Assembly (NCBI GenBank): GCA_964371715.1
Contig: CAYJNO010000033.1
Span: forward strand, 1 to 17,645
Length of the DNA: 17,645 nucleotides
Direction of reading: 5' to 3'
Origin: CAYJNO01 sp964371715
Lineage (GTDB): Bacteria; Bacillota_I; Bacilli_A; Erysipelotrichales; Erysipelotrichaceae
How positions within the stretch are numbered: the first letter of the stretch is position 1; each line of letters starts with the position of its first letter. A program made the translations under genes and the position numbers. The notes beneath the pieces were generated by a model, which saw nothing but the letters and a program-made list of their open reading frames with translations, had not been told where the DNA came from and did no database searches. This document shows, in pieces, positions 1 to 5,796 of the stretch.

Positions 1-1
1 G

Positions 2-235
2 TTTGGAAGAATACTTCCAATTATTACTTTTTCTTTTTCCATAATGATTACTCTTATTTATCTACTTTCTTTTATGACAGGTACGCCAATTTGGCAGATT
101 TTCGTTACACTTCTACTTGCGTTTATTTTATACAATATCCCTACAATAATATTGATTGTCATTTACAAAGCTTGCAGAGAAAAAATAAAAAAGCGTTCAG
201 CACTTGATAAAATGAACATTCAAGATCTTGAGTAA
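2..235 (+). CDS. Membrane protein, 3' part (5' end outside window)
   Basis: The reading frame is open from base 2 to the TAA at 233-235, so this is the C-terminal part of a gene that begins before the window. The first ATG in frame (44) has no good ribosome binding site and lies inside a hydrophobic stretch, so I do not take it as the start. The visible 77 residues hold two hydrophobic segments and then a basic tail. The last residues read LDKMNIQDLE, almost the same as LNKMNIQDLE at the end of the reverse-strand membrane protein at 2873-3139; an upstream ILPII stretch matches too. I infer that the two are paralogues and that a DUF2089-type gene may lie just outside the window. Function unknown. 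The stop is followed 8 bases later by the ATGAGCA repeat core. Confidence 0.6.
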   Translation, partial: FGRILPIITFSFSIMITLIYLLSFMTGTPIWQIFVTLLLAFILYNIPTIILIVIYKACREKIKKRSALDKMNIQDLE

Positions 236-345
236 CACCTATTATGAGCAAATATCATTTAATACTAATTTAGTTTGTGATATATGCAAAATAAAACCAT
301 TCACGAAGTTGCAATTTTTGAGAGGTTGAATAAATTTTATATAAT
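236..345 (+). repeat. Intercassette repeat, copy 1 (promoter-bearing type)
   Basis: The block starts with CTATTATGAGCA right after a stop codon and ends in a promoter. Its 3' half is closely shared with the blocks at 593-693 and 2089-2190: GCAAAA(C/T)AAAACC, CATTCAC(G/T)AAGTTG, a TTTTTGAG stretch, then GGTTGAATAAA. AACCATTCA (295-303) can pair with TGAGAGGTT (319-327), giving a nine-pair stem with one mismatch and one G-U pair. The three copies differ at the stem position that is mismatched here. Confidence 0.8.
318..345 (+). promoter_or_regulatory. Sigma-A promoter inside intercassette repeat
   Basis: TTGAGA (318-323), a 16-base spacer and a perfect TATAAT (340-345). It ends 17 bases before the start codon at 363 and so should drive only the next gene. 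The -35 box lies in the 3' arm of the repeat's hairpin. Confidence 0.75.
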
Positions 346-362
346 AGGAAGAAGGAAAATTT

Positions 363-596
363 ATGAAAAAAGTAATATTAGGTTCTATGATGTTTTTAAC
401 AGGAGTATTAAGTATTGCTGTAATTCTTGCTGGCTCAATGGCAAACGAATGGACAGTTAATGGAGAGTTTTCTTCAATTTGGAACATAACACAGTATGGA
501 CTTATGCCTGTACTATACATTTTTGGCGGGATCTCAATTGTTGGCATTGCACTGGCAATATGGGGAGTATTTGAAAAAAACAACCCTACAAAATGA
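363..596 (+). CDS. Small two-helix membrane protein
   Basis: The 77-residue protein is not recognised as a named family. It has a hydrophobic N-terminal helix (about residues 4-26) and a second helix (about 46-69), joined by a short loop rich in Asn and Trp that probably faces outward. It ends in a short charged tail. An AAGGA ribosome binding site lies 6 bases before ATG 363, and the gene has its own promoter at 318-345. Its stop codon TGA (594-596) is the TGA inside the repeat core ATGAGCA (593-599), so the reading frame runs straight into the repeat. This suggests that the gene end and the repeat were joined by recombination. An integral membrane location is clear; the role is unknown. Confidence 0.7.
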   Translation: MKKVILGSMMFLTGVLSIAVILAGSMANEWTVNGEFSSIWNITQYGLMPVLYIFGGISIVGIALAIWGVFEKNNPTK

Positions 597-693
597 GCAG
601 GACTTGTATAGCACTATTTTAGTTAATGCTATGCGCAAAACAAAACCATTCACTAAGTTGCATTTTTGAGCGGTTGAATAAATATTATGTTAT
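593..693 (+). repeat. Intercassette repeat, copy 2 (promoter-bearing type)
   Basis: It begins with the core ATGAGCA and closely matches the copy at 2089-2190, including TTTAGTTAATG and GCAAAACAAAACC. It ends in a TTGAGC (666-671), 16-base, TGTTAT (688-693) promoter, weaker than in the other copies, 12 bases before the next start codon. This copy also has an extra small stem, ATAGCA with TGCTAT. Confidence 0.8.
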
Positions 694-705
694 TCGGAGG
701 ACAAG

Positions 706-1230
706 ATGAAATTAAAAAATGGATTAAACATAACAATAGCAAAGGCTAAAAAAGAAGATGCGGAAATGATTATTGAATACCTTAATTTAATCGGTGGAGA
801 AAGTGACAATCTTCTATTTGGTGAAAATGAATTTCATATGTCGATTGAAGATGAAATGTCATTTATTGAAAGAGTATCAAATTGCGATACATCGGCTTTG
901 TTTGTAGCTAAAATAGGTGATGAAATAGTATCTATAGGTGGTATAATGTCTTCACCAAGAAAGAGAATTGCACATCAAGCTGATATTAGTGTTTCCGTAA
1001 AGAAGAAATATTGGAAGTTGGGTATAGGCACAGTAATGATGAATGAATTAATAAGGTTTGCTAAAGGTAACAATATAACTGAAATTATTCACTTAGGGGT
1101 TAATTCAAACAATGTAAGTGCTATTCATTTATATAAAAAATTAGGTTTTGTGGAAATTGGAAGATATGAAAAGTTTTTCAAATTTAACGATAGTTATGGT
1201 GATGAAATTTTAATGAATTTATATCTTTAA
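706..1230 (+). CDS. GNAT-family N-acetyltransferase
   Basis: The 174-residue protein has the full GNAT fold length. An acetyl-CoA-dependent acyl transfer to an amine is expected, but the substrate is unknown. The acetyl-CoA pyrophosphate loop is seen as YWKLGIGT (about residues 102-109), preceded by the beta strand with ADISVSV. The C-terminal motif SNNVSAIHLYKKLGF (about 134-148) is the usual GNAT end with its Tyr and Asn residues. The start at 706 is set by GGAGG at 696-700. It stands alone between two repeat copies with its own promoter in the upstream repeat. It is one of three unrelated-looking GNAT genes in this window. Cytosolic. Confidence 0.9.
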   Translation: MKLKNGLNITIAKAKKEDAEMIIEYLNLIGGESDNLLFGENEFHMSIEDEMSFIERVSNCDTSALFVAKIGDEIVSIGGIMSSPRKRIAHQADISVSVKKKYWKLGIGTVMMNELIRFAKGNNITEIIHLGVNSNNVSAIHLYKKLGFVEIGRYEKFFKFNDSYGDEILMNLYL

Positions 1231-1240
1231 TCTATACAAA

Positions 1241-1247
1241 ATGAGCA
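1241..1247 (+). repeat. Repeat core ATGAGCA after the first GNAT gene
   Basis: The core lies 10 bases after the stop codon, in the context ACAAAATGAGCAT, which is also seen at 5152-5163. The rest of this 131-base gap does not closely match the promoter-bearing repeats. A weak TTGCAA-16-TAAAAA arrangement may act as promoter. Confidence 0.6.
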
Positions 1248-1361
1248 TTGAACTATATGAAGCACAGCTACCCTTTTAAGTAGAATAATTGCAATAATAT
1301 TGATGTGAAATAAAAACGATTGAAATACCGAGGAATTTATATGATGAAAGGATAATGTAGT

Positions 1362-1544
1362 ATGTTTATTAATAAAAAAGAAAAGCGTTTTATTGTTAAA
1401 GATGAACAAGGAATACAGTTAGGTGGTATTCAAATACTTGTAGATACAGTAACAGGTGTTAATTATTTAATGACTATTGGTAGTGGTCCATCTGGAATAA
1501 CTCCGTTGTTAGATGAAAATGGAAATGTGATAATTGATAAATAA
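1362..1544 (+). CDS. DUF6440 family protein
   Basis: The 60-residue protein has the features I know from DUF6440 proteins: a basic start, GGIQILVD (about residues 21-28), TGVNYL (31-36), and the end GITPLLDENGNVII. This is nearly the full length of the family. AAAGGA at 1347-1352 lies 9 bases before the ATG. It is probably a small soluble beta-rich protein. No activity is established for the family, to my knowledge. It may be transcribed together with the next gene, since only 39 bases separate them, but a cassette-type motif lies in that gap. Confidence 0.75.
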   Translation: MFINKKEKRFIVKDEQGIQLGGIQILVDTVTGVNYLMTIGSGPSGITPLLDENGNVIIDK

Positions 1545-1553
1545 CATCAACAT

Positions 1554-1573
1554 AAAGATTATTTATATAATGG
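1554..1573 (+). repeat. AAAGATTATTTATATAATGG motif (second repeat family)
   Basis: This 20-base motif sits in the short gap before the gene at 1584. Close versions occur before the genes at 3667, 4745 and 10899 and more loosely at 8978 and 9964, where it follows a -10 box. It marks the 5' leader of many units in the array. Confidence 0.65.
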
Positions 1574-1583
1574 TAGGTTAATA

Positions 1584-2087
1584 ATGAAAAAAGGAATAAA
1601 AATATTAAGTATTATTTTAGGTGCTTTACTCCTGTGTTTTTTATATTTATGGTTTAATAATGATATTGGAGTAAGCAAGAAAAATATTGTTTCAGATGCA
1701 AGGGCTGATCAAGCAATTAGCTCGGAATGGAATGTTATAGAGCAAACAACAGATGAATTATCAGCAATGATTTTTTATGACGACCTTAAAGAAGAACACA
1801 CATTTTCTGTTTATGCAAACTGGGACGGCTTATCGTTTGGGTATTTTTTTACGCACGGAGGAAAAGATACTGGTATTTTGAATGGAGTTCGTGAATTTGC
1901 ATATAGTTCTTTAGAAAAAAAGGCAGTCATATCCATGAACTCACAAAGGGCAAGTAGCTTAAATATGACTGACGGAAACGCAGTTACGACTATAGAGTTA
2001 GATCCAGATAAGCCTTTCGCACTTGTTGTGGACGAAAATTTATTGCTAAGTTTTTTTGATGAAAATGGAAATGTACTGTTTGAATAA
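1584..2087 (+). CDS. Membrane-anchored protein, unknown
   Basis: The 167-residue protein starts with a lysine-rich stretch and one hydrophobic helix (about residues 6-24). I see no clear lipobox, so it is probably an N-terminally anchored extracytoplasmic protein. The rest is soluble and acidic, with short strand-like segments such as HTFSVYANWDGLSFGYFF. Its end (LLLSFFDENGNVLFE) resembles the DENGN-type ends of the DUF6440 protein upstream, perhaps by chance. I do not recognise a family. The ribosome binding site is weak. The stop is followed after one base by the repeat core. Confidence 0.65.
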   Translation: MKKGIKILSIILGALLLCFLYLWFNNDIGVSKKNIVSDARADQAISSEWNVIEQTTDELSAMIFYDDLKEEHTFSVYANWDGLSFGYFFTHGGKDTGILNGVREFAYSSLEKKAVISMNSQRASSLNMTDGNAVTTIELDPDKPFALVVDENLLLSFFDENGNVLFE

Positions 2088-2088
2088 A

Positions 2089-2190
2089 ATGAGCAAACAC
2101 CCAGTAGCACTACTTTAGTTAATGTTATACGCAAAACAAAACCATTCACGAAGTTGTAATTTTTGAGTGGTTGAATAAATTTTATATAAT
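2089..2190 (+). repeat. Intercassette repeat, copy 3 (promoter-bearing type)
   Basis: This is the best preserved of the promoter-bearing repeats. The core ATGAGCA (2089-2095) is one base after a stop codon. AACCATTCA (2140-2148) pairs fully with TGAGTGGTT (2164-2172), allowing one G-U pair. It ends in the promoter at 2163-2190. Confidence 0.8.
2163..2190 (+). promoter_or_regulatory. Sigma-A promoter inside intercassette repeat
   Basis: TTGAGT (2163-2168), a 16-base spacer and TATAAT (2185-2190), the same geometry as at 318-345. It is followed by AGGAG at 2195-2199 and the ATG at 2212. Confidence 0.75.
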
Positions 2191-2211
2191 TATTAGGAGA
2201 TATATATATAA

Positions 2212-2637
2212 ATGAAAAAGAAAAAGATACTTTGTACAATTTTAATAGCTGTTATAGTAGTAGCAGGTATAGGTTTAATTTGGTACAATTCTTCCGTTGA
2301 TATGCTTAATTTAGATGTGGAAAAAGTGGCTACTATTAAAATACAAAATGGCAACACTGGAGAAATGCTTGAAATAACCAATCAAGAAGATATTTCTTAC
2401 TTGATAGAACAGTGGAACAATACTGAATTATCATGCCAAAAACTTTCATTTGGATATGTAGGTTATAGTTTGTGTATTACCATACTTGATGGGAATGGTA
2501 ACAAATTAAGTGGGATGAATGATTTTTATATCAACTCTGATGAAGTGATGAGAAAAGATCCTTTTTTCTATGATTTGGGCAGTGGAAATCTAAATCACAA
2601 TTATATACAAGAGTTGTTCGAAGAAAATGCAGAGTAA
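2212..2637 (+). CDS. Membrane-anchored protein, unknown
   Basis: The 141-residue protein has the start MKKKK, one hydrophobic helix (about residues 6-24) and a soluble domain of about 110 residues outside the membrane. The segment ATIKIQNGNTGEM and the following helix with EDISYLIEQWNN suggest a small alpha/beta extracytoplasmic domain of the type found in several uncharacterised Bacillota families (I cannot assign one with confidence). It has its own promoter in the repeat upstream. AGGAG is 12 bases from the ATG, a rather long spacing. The stop is followed 5 bases later by a 160-base repeat also found after the ABC permease gene. Confidence 0.65.
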   Translation: MKKKKILCTILIAVIVVAGIGLIWYNSSVDMLNLDVEKVATIKIQNGNTGEMLEITNQEDISYLIEQWNNTELSCQKLSFGYVGYSLCITILDGNGNKLSGMNDFYINSDEVMRKDPFFYDLGSGNLNHNYIQELFEENAE

Positions 2638-2642
2638 CTATT

Positions 2643-2801
2643 ATGAGCATTTGACGAATAGGGGACTAGACTTAGTTAGTTCATAAAAAAAGGTTATAAA
2701 TTTAAATATCAAATACTAAATGGAAGTTTAAAAAACAACGGGTTAAGTGATTGATCCCGTTGTTACTTTTCTAAATCATTTTTAATATTTTTTATTATCG
2801 A
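2643..2801 (+). repeat. Long post-stop repeat, copy A
   Basis: It begins at the core ATGAGCA and is nearly identical over about 160 bases to 8621-8780, ending at TTATTATCGA in both. The two copies lie behind unrelated genes. They share ATTTGACGAATAGG, TTAGTTAGTTCATAAAA and a terminator hairpin. The main differences are in the centre of the hairpin. Confidence 0.85.
2734..2764. terminator. Bidirectional hairpin terminator
   Basis: AACAACGGG (2734-2742) pairs perfectly with CCCGTTGTT (2756-2764). ACTTTTCT follows on the plus strand, and on the other strand the flank reads TTTTAAACTT. It lies between the convergent genes ending at 2637 and 2873 and can serve both. Confidence 0.7.
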
Positions 2802-2872
2802 TCTAAGAGAGATATATTTAAAAAATATAGAAAATGACAGCTGGAGAATAATAGGAAGTTACAAATTGCACA

Positions 2873-3139
2873 CTATTCTAGATCTTGAATATTCATTTTA
2901 TTTAATTCATTTGAGTCGTTTAATTTTTCCTTTTTTATGTGATTCATTATAAAGTATATAGCAAACAATATAGCTGACATAATCAATGCATATAATCCTA
3001 ATAATACAAAAAAGCAAGCTACTATAATTGGTAATATCAATGCCATCTTTGAACTTTTTTTACATAGATAAAATTCAATACTCACAAGTATTATAGGTAT
3101 CAATACCATTCCTGCCATAATAAATAGTAATGTTTTCAT
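2873..3139 (-). CDS. Membrane protein partner of DUF2089 regulator
   Basis: The 88-residue protein has three likely hydrophobic segments (about residues 4-24, 31-48 and 50-67), then a charged cytosolic tail ending in ELNKMNIQDLE. The ending is shared with the partial gene at the window start. Its ribosome binding site AAAGGAG lies in the last codons of the upstream DUF2089 gene and its start follows that stop by two bases, so the pair is translationally coupled. I infer that this small membrane protein works with the regulator, perhaps as a sensor or effector; the function is not known. The strand is opposite to all other genes in the window. Confidence 0.75.
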   Translation of the reverse strand: MKTLLFIMAGMVLIPIILVSIEFYLCKKSSKMALILPIIVACFFVLLGLYALIMSAILFAIYFIMNHIKKEKLNDSNELNKMNIQDLE

Positions 3140-3141
3140 AA

Positions 3142-3438
3142 TTAATCTCCTTTCGTTTTTTTATATTCTTTTATTAATATTTTAGCTGTATCAAAATCTA
3201 ATTTATCCTCTATAGCTAGTTTTTTAATAAGTGAAATATATGGTTCATTGTTATGATCTTCGGCTAATTTAATTTTTTGTATAAGTTTATCCAGCCTTAG
3301 TCTTACAGTAGGATAAGTTACCCCATAAAGAGTGGCAATCTCCTTTAGAGAACCAGATGTCATTAAAAATTTCTTAATGAATGTAATATCCGATTCCTCT
3401 AAACCTAGAATCCAATCTGGTATTATTTCTGTTTTCAT
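3142..3438 (-). CDS. DUF2089 family regulator
   Basis: The 98-residue protein matches the DUF2089 pattern as I know it: WILGLEESDITFIKKF (about residues 9-24), SGSLKEIATLYGVTYPTVR (a helix-turn-helix, about 28-46), LRLDKLI, and a C-terminal helical part ending in a lysine-rich tail. It lacks the zinc-ribbon CxxC start that some members carry. DNA binding and transcriptional control are likely from the helix-turn-helix. AAAGGAG lies 7 bases before the ATG. It heads a two-gene reverse-strand operon with the membrane protein at 2873-3139. An inverted repeat overlapping its own promoter suggests autoregulation. Confidence 0.85.
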   Translation of the reverse strand: MKTEIIPDWILGLEESDITFIKKFLMTSGSLKEIATLYGVTYPTVRLRLDKLIQKIKLAEDHNNEPYISLIKKLAIEDKLDFDTAKILIKEYKKTKGD

Positions 3439-3455
3439 AACATCACTCCTTTAAT

Positions 3456-3472
3456 AATGTTAATGTAACATT
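3456..3472 (-). promoter_or_regulatory. Inverted repeat overlapping the DUF2089 promoter
   Basis: AATGTTA (3456-3462) and TAACATT (3466-3472) form a perfect seven-base inverted repeat that overlaps the -10 box of the reverse-strand promoter. It is a likely operator for the DUF2089 protein itself. This is inferred from position. Confidence 0.5.
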
Positions 3473-3490
3473 TAATTTTATTAAAGTCAA
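3462..3490 (-). promoter_or_regulatory. Promoter of the DUF2089 operon
   Basis: On the minus strand: TTGACT (3490-3485), a 17-base spacer and TACATT (3467-3462), with a TG one base upstream of the -10. The start codon is at 3438. Confidence 0.75.
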
Positions 3491-3522
3491 TTAATAATAT
3501 TTTTTAATAAAGTTTAAAAAAT

Positions 3523-3549
3523 AACATGGTCAGTCACTGACCCATTGTT
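3523..3549. terminator. GGTCAG-type hairpin
   Basis: GGTCAG (3528-3533) and CTGACC (3537-3542) with loop TCA, extended by imperfect AACAT and CATTGTT arms. It resembles the hairpins at 2734 and 8714, including the following TAAATTTCTAA versus TACTTTTCTAA. It lies between divergent genes, so it may act as terminator for neither and instead mark the unit border. Confidence 0.45.
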
Positions 3550-3623
3550 AAATTTCTAAGTTATCTTTGTTTAAGTTTTTATTATTGAGCTAAGTGACAC
3601 TTTTTTAATATGAATTAAAAGTG

Positions 3624-3655
3624 TACAATGAATATAAAGATTATTTACCTAATAG
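3624..3655 (+). promoter_or_regulatory. -10 box and second-family leader motif
   Basis: TACAAT (3624-3629) is followed by the leader AATATAAAGATTATTTA, shared with the units at 4745 and 10899. No clear -35 box is seen. An in-frame ATG at 3628 falls inside this -10 box and is not a start codon. Confidence 0.5.
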
Positions 3656-3666
3656 GAGAAATTATT

Positions 3667-4257
3667 ATGAAAAATAATACTGTAGATAATTCAACAATTA
3701 TAGAAGAAGTTGTAATAAAAATTAATGATAAAGAACACGAAAAAGCTAGAGATTTGATTGTAGATAAGTATCCATTTAAACAAATAATAAAAAAAGAAAA
3801 GAGTAAGAGTTTCAAGACAATAGTAAAGCTATTTTTTAATGACGGCTTTATAGATAGATATACTGGTAAAAAACTTATTAATCCTGGAATGTTAAGAGTT
3901 TTATCTATTATGTACCCAAACGAATTTCCATATCATCCTAATTATAAAGCTGACGAATGCCATAGTGCTTTTTGGGATCTAACACCATCATTAGATCATG
4001 TAGTTCCGTTTAGTTTAGGTGGTGAAGATGATGAAGCTAATTGGGTTACAACATCAAATAAGAATAATAGTATTAAGAATGTGTATTCTTTAGAGGAAAT
4101 TGGCTGGAAATTATACCCGAAAGGTGATTTAAAAGAGTGGGATGGATTATCGGAAAAATTTTTGGAAATAGTTAATGAAAATGAAAAACTTTTAGAAAAT
4201 ACATATGTAAAAAAATGGTATAAAGTCACAAAAGACATATTGAAAAGTTATTTATGA
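3667..4257 (+). CDS. Stand-alone HNH endonuclease
   Basis: The start at 3667 is chosen because AGGAG (3654-3658) lies 8 bases upstream, giving 196 residues. The protein matches a known family of free-standing HNH proteins: IDRYTGKKL and NPGMLRVLS (about residues 62-80), EFPYHPN (86-92), the HNH core SLDHVVPFSLGG (108-119) with Asp110 and His111, NWVTTSNKNNSIKN (125-138), then LEEIGWKLYP and EWDGL. The conserved metal and catalytic residues are in place, so it should be an active nuclease; target unknown. It has no partner methylase or immunity gene next to it, and the 70-residue membrane protein downstream is the only candidate. No phage, intron or mating-type context is seen. Confidence 0.85.
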   Translation: MKNNTVDNSTIIEEVVIKINDKEHEKARDLIVDKYPFKQIIKKEKSKSFKTIVKLFFNDGFIDRYTGKKLINPGMLRVLSIMYPNEFPYHPNYKADECHSAFWDLTPSLDHVVPFSLGGEDDEANWVTTSNKNNSIKNVYSLEEIGWKLYPKGDLKEWDGLSEKFLEIVNENEKLLENTYVKKWYKVTKDILKSYL

Positions 4258-4315
4258 TTGATACATTCTCAGAAGCTTACTACAGAAAATAATAATAAGA
4301 AAAAGGGGATGCTAA

Positions 4316-4528
4316 ATGAAAGCAATAGAAAAGTTTATAGAAAAATCCATTGAATACAATTTAATGAAGGTTACATTTTTTTACACATTGTATATCACAT
4401 TACCAATGTTACTGTTTCTGGATTCAGGTGTTCTAGTGTGGAGATTTATGATGGTTTTTAGCTTTGTTTTTTGGTTTTTACCATTACAAATAATAATTTT
4501 ATTACATAAAAACAAAAAAATGAAATAA
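4316..4528 (+). CDS. Small two-helix membrane protein
   Basis: The 70-residue protein has hydrophobic helices at about residues 17-36 and 42-64 and a basic C-terminal tail (KNKKMK). AAGGGG lies 7-8 bases before the ATG. It begins 58 bases after the HNH gene with no repeat or promoter between them, so the two are probably one unit and co-transcribed. I do not recognise a family. Confidence 0.6.
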   Translation: MKAIEKFIEKSIEYNLMKVTFFYTLYITLPMLLFLDSGVLVWRFMMVFSFVFWFLPLQIIILLHKNKKMK

Positions 4529-4576
4529 AGATACAAAACGATTTGCAATGAGTCTTTCATTCAAGTTAGTAAATTA

Positions 4577-4677
4577 ACATAGCATTAAAGAAATAACGGC
4601 AACTACAAAAATTTTTCAAGTAACACTATATAAACATACAAATATATAAATATAAGAAAGGGTCACTAAATGATCCT
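4577..4677 (+). repeat. Intergenic repeat, copy A (with GGTCA hairpin)
   Basis: The block beginning ACATAGCATTAAAGAAATAA is repeated at 8809-8898 with roughly 85 percent identity by eye, including TTTTTCAAG or TATCTCAAG and CTATATAAACATA. It ends in a hairpin, GGGTCA (4660-4665) with TGATCC (4671-4676). It lies between the second membrane gene and the second GNAT gene. Confidence 0.75.
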
Positions 4678-4699
4678 ATTAACATATTGACTTATAGTG

Positions 4700-4732
4700 T
4701 ATTATAGATATAAAGATTATTTATATAATTGG
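4700..4732 (+). promoter_or_regulatory. -10 box and second-family leader motif
   Basis: TATTAT (4700-4705), then ATATAAAGATTATTTATATAA, and the ribosome binding site GGAGG at 4731-4735. A possible -35, TTAACA (4679-4684), is 15 bases away. Confidence 0.5.
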
Positions 4733-4744
4733 AGGATAAATACA

Positions 4745-5146
4745 GTGGAATATAAAGAATTTACTACGAGTTTATTAAGTGAAATTAAAGCGATATATGA
4801 AGATTCAAATTGGCAATCATACCTAAAGGATGATGACAAATTAGTGAGGGCATTTCATAACTCACTATATATTTTAGGTGCGTTTAAAGATGAAAAATTA
4901 GTTGGGTTTGTTCGTTGTGTAGGCGATGGCGAGCATATTGTACTAGTACAAGATTTAATTGTTTTGTCGGGATATCAACAAAAAGGAATAGGTTCATATT
5001 TGTTTAAACATTGTTGGGATAAATATAAAGAAGTTAGAATGTTCCAAGTAGTAACTGATATTGAAGATAAAGTAGACAATTATTTTTACCAATCTTTTAA
5101 TATGAAAAAATTAAACGAGGGACACATGATTTCATATTTTAGATAG
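4745..5146 (+). CDS. GNAT-family N-acetyltransferase (small)
   Basis: The start is taken at GTG 4745, 9 bases after GGAGG (4731-4735); an in-frame ATG at 4697 lies upstream of and within the promoter leader and is rejected. The 133-residue protein is a compact GNAT with the acetyl-CoA loop GYQQKGIGSYL (about residues 77-87) and the preceding strand VLVQDLIVL. The N-terminal part (NWQSYLKDDDKLVRAFHNS) resembles the small YjgJ/YjcF-like GNAT group. The usual Asn of the next helix is replaced by a DKVDNYFYQSFNM segment. Substrate unknown. The repeat core follows 9 bases after the stop. Confidence 0.85.
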   Translation: MEYKEFTTSLLSEIKAIYEDSNWQSYLKDDDKLVRAFHNSLYILGAFKDEKLVGFVRCVGDGEHIVLVQDLIVLSGYQQKGIGSYLFKHCWDKYKEVRMFQVVTDIEDKVDNYFYQSFNMKKLNEGHMISYFR

Positions 5147-5155
5147 GCACACAAA

Positions 5156-5162
5156 ATGAGCA
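5156..5162 (+). repeat. Repeat core ATGAGCA after second GNAT gene
   Basis: The context ACAAAATGAGCAT matches 1237-1248. The downstream part, up to the terminator hairpin at 5222, has no long match to the other repeats. Confidence 0.6.
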
Positions 5163-5221
5163 TAACACAAAGTAATAATTAATAATTGCATTATGAACAA
5201 AATTTATATACCCTTTAGTTG

Positions 5222-5247
5222 TAGCTGTTTGCATTTGCAGACAGCTA
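5222..5247 (+). terminator. Rho-independent terminator
   Basis: An 11-pair stem, TAGCTGTTTGC (5222-5232) with GCAGACAGCTA (5237-5247), one G-U pair, loop ATTT, followed by TTTTC. It separates the second GNAT gene from the sigma/ABC operon. Confidence 0.75.
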
Positions 5248-5328
5248 TTTTCATAAAAATAAAAAAATTTAATTTTACCCGCACATTTTCACTCACTCAC
5301 ACGTTAAACAATATGAAAGGAGGTTTTT

Positions 5329-5796
5329 ATGTCTTTAGAATTAAAAGAGCAATACGAAAAGATATATGTATTTTGCTATTTCAAAGTACACAGCCCTGAA
5401 GTTGCCGAAGATATAACACAGGAAACATTCCTAAAATACTTTGAAACAACACAGTATCTCGAAAAAGGAAAAAAACTTGCCTTTCTTTACACCATAGCAC
5501 GGAACTGTTGTAATGATTATTTTAGAAAGGCAAAGCAAACGGTAGACTTTGATAACTTGTCCGAGTTATCGGAAGAAAAAGTGGATAATTTGGAAACCAT
5601 TATTGCCGTTCGGACTGCTGTGTCAAAGCTAAATATTGAGCAACAAGAAATCGTGCTACTTCGATTTACCAATGAACTTGGAATAGGTGAAATCGCAGAG
5701 TATTTAGGTATTTCAAGATTTGCAGTTTATCGAAAACTTAATGCAATCGAAAAACAGCTAAAAGTTACTTTGAGAAAGGAGGATTTTTATGGATAG
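5329..5796 (+). CDS. ECF-type sigma-70 family RNA polymerase sigma factor
   Basis: The 155-residue protein has region 2 at about residues 5-65, with VAEDITQETFLKYFE and FLYTIARNCCNDYFRK (core binding and -10 recognition). Region 4 follows at about 98-150, with LNIEQQEIVLLRFTNELG and the helix-turn-helix EIAEYLGISRFAVYRKLNAI. This is the minimal two-domain ECF layout. The ribosome binding site AAAGGAGG precedes the ATG. It heads a four-gene operon and overlaps the next gene by 8 bases. It probably turns on its own operon. No clear sigma-A promoter is seen before it; CGTTAAAC (5302-5309) could belong to an ECF-type promoter, but that is weak. GC content is clearly higher than in the flanking units. 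Confidence 0.92.
   Translation: MSLELKEQYEKIYVFCYFKVHSPEVAEDITQETFLKYFETTQYLEKGKKLAFLYTIARNCCNDYFRKAKQTVDFDNLSELSEEKVDNLETIIAVRTAVSKLNIEQQEIVLLRFTNELGIGEIAEYLGISRFAVYRKLNAIEKQLKVTLRKEDFYG

Noticed and set aside
242..583. Reverse-strand frame of 113 codons
   Set aside because: It lies across a repeat and opposite a gene with promoter and ribosome binding site; its sequence has no family features. Similar reverse frames at 1811-2239, 3996-4238, 5977-6234, 9254-9508, 12426-12611 and 13041-13427 are rejected for the same reason.
236..2190. Classical integron attC sites
   Set aside because: Only a GTTGAAT that fits GTTRRRY is found; no matching RYYYAAC at the other end and no integron integrase gene in the window. 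Kept as an analogy only.
2873..3438. Toxin-antitoxin system for the DUF2089 and membrane protein pair
   Set aside because: Small regulator plus membrane protein is suggestive, but the family is not known as toxin-antitoxin and no toxin features are seen.
3628..3666. Upstream ATG for the HNH gene
   Set aside because: The ATG overlaps the -10 box TACAAT, and AGGAG is placed for the ATG at 3667.
4697..4744. Upstream ATG for the second GNAT gene
   Set aside because: It lies within the promoter and leader motif; GGAGG fits GTG 4745 and the GNAT fold starts after it.
5193..5399. 68-codon plus-strand frame before the sigma gene
   Set aside because: It crosses a terminator hairpin and overlaps the start of the sigma gene in another frame; no ribosome binding site.
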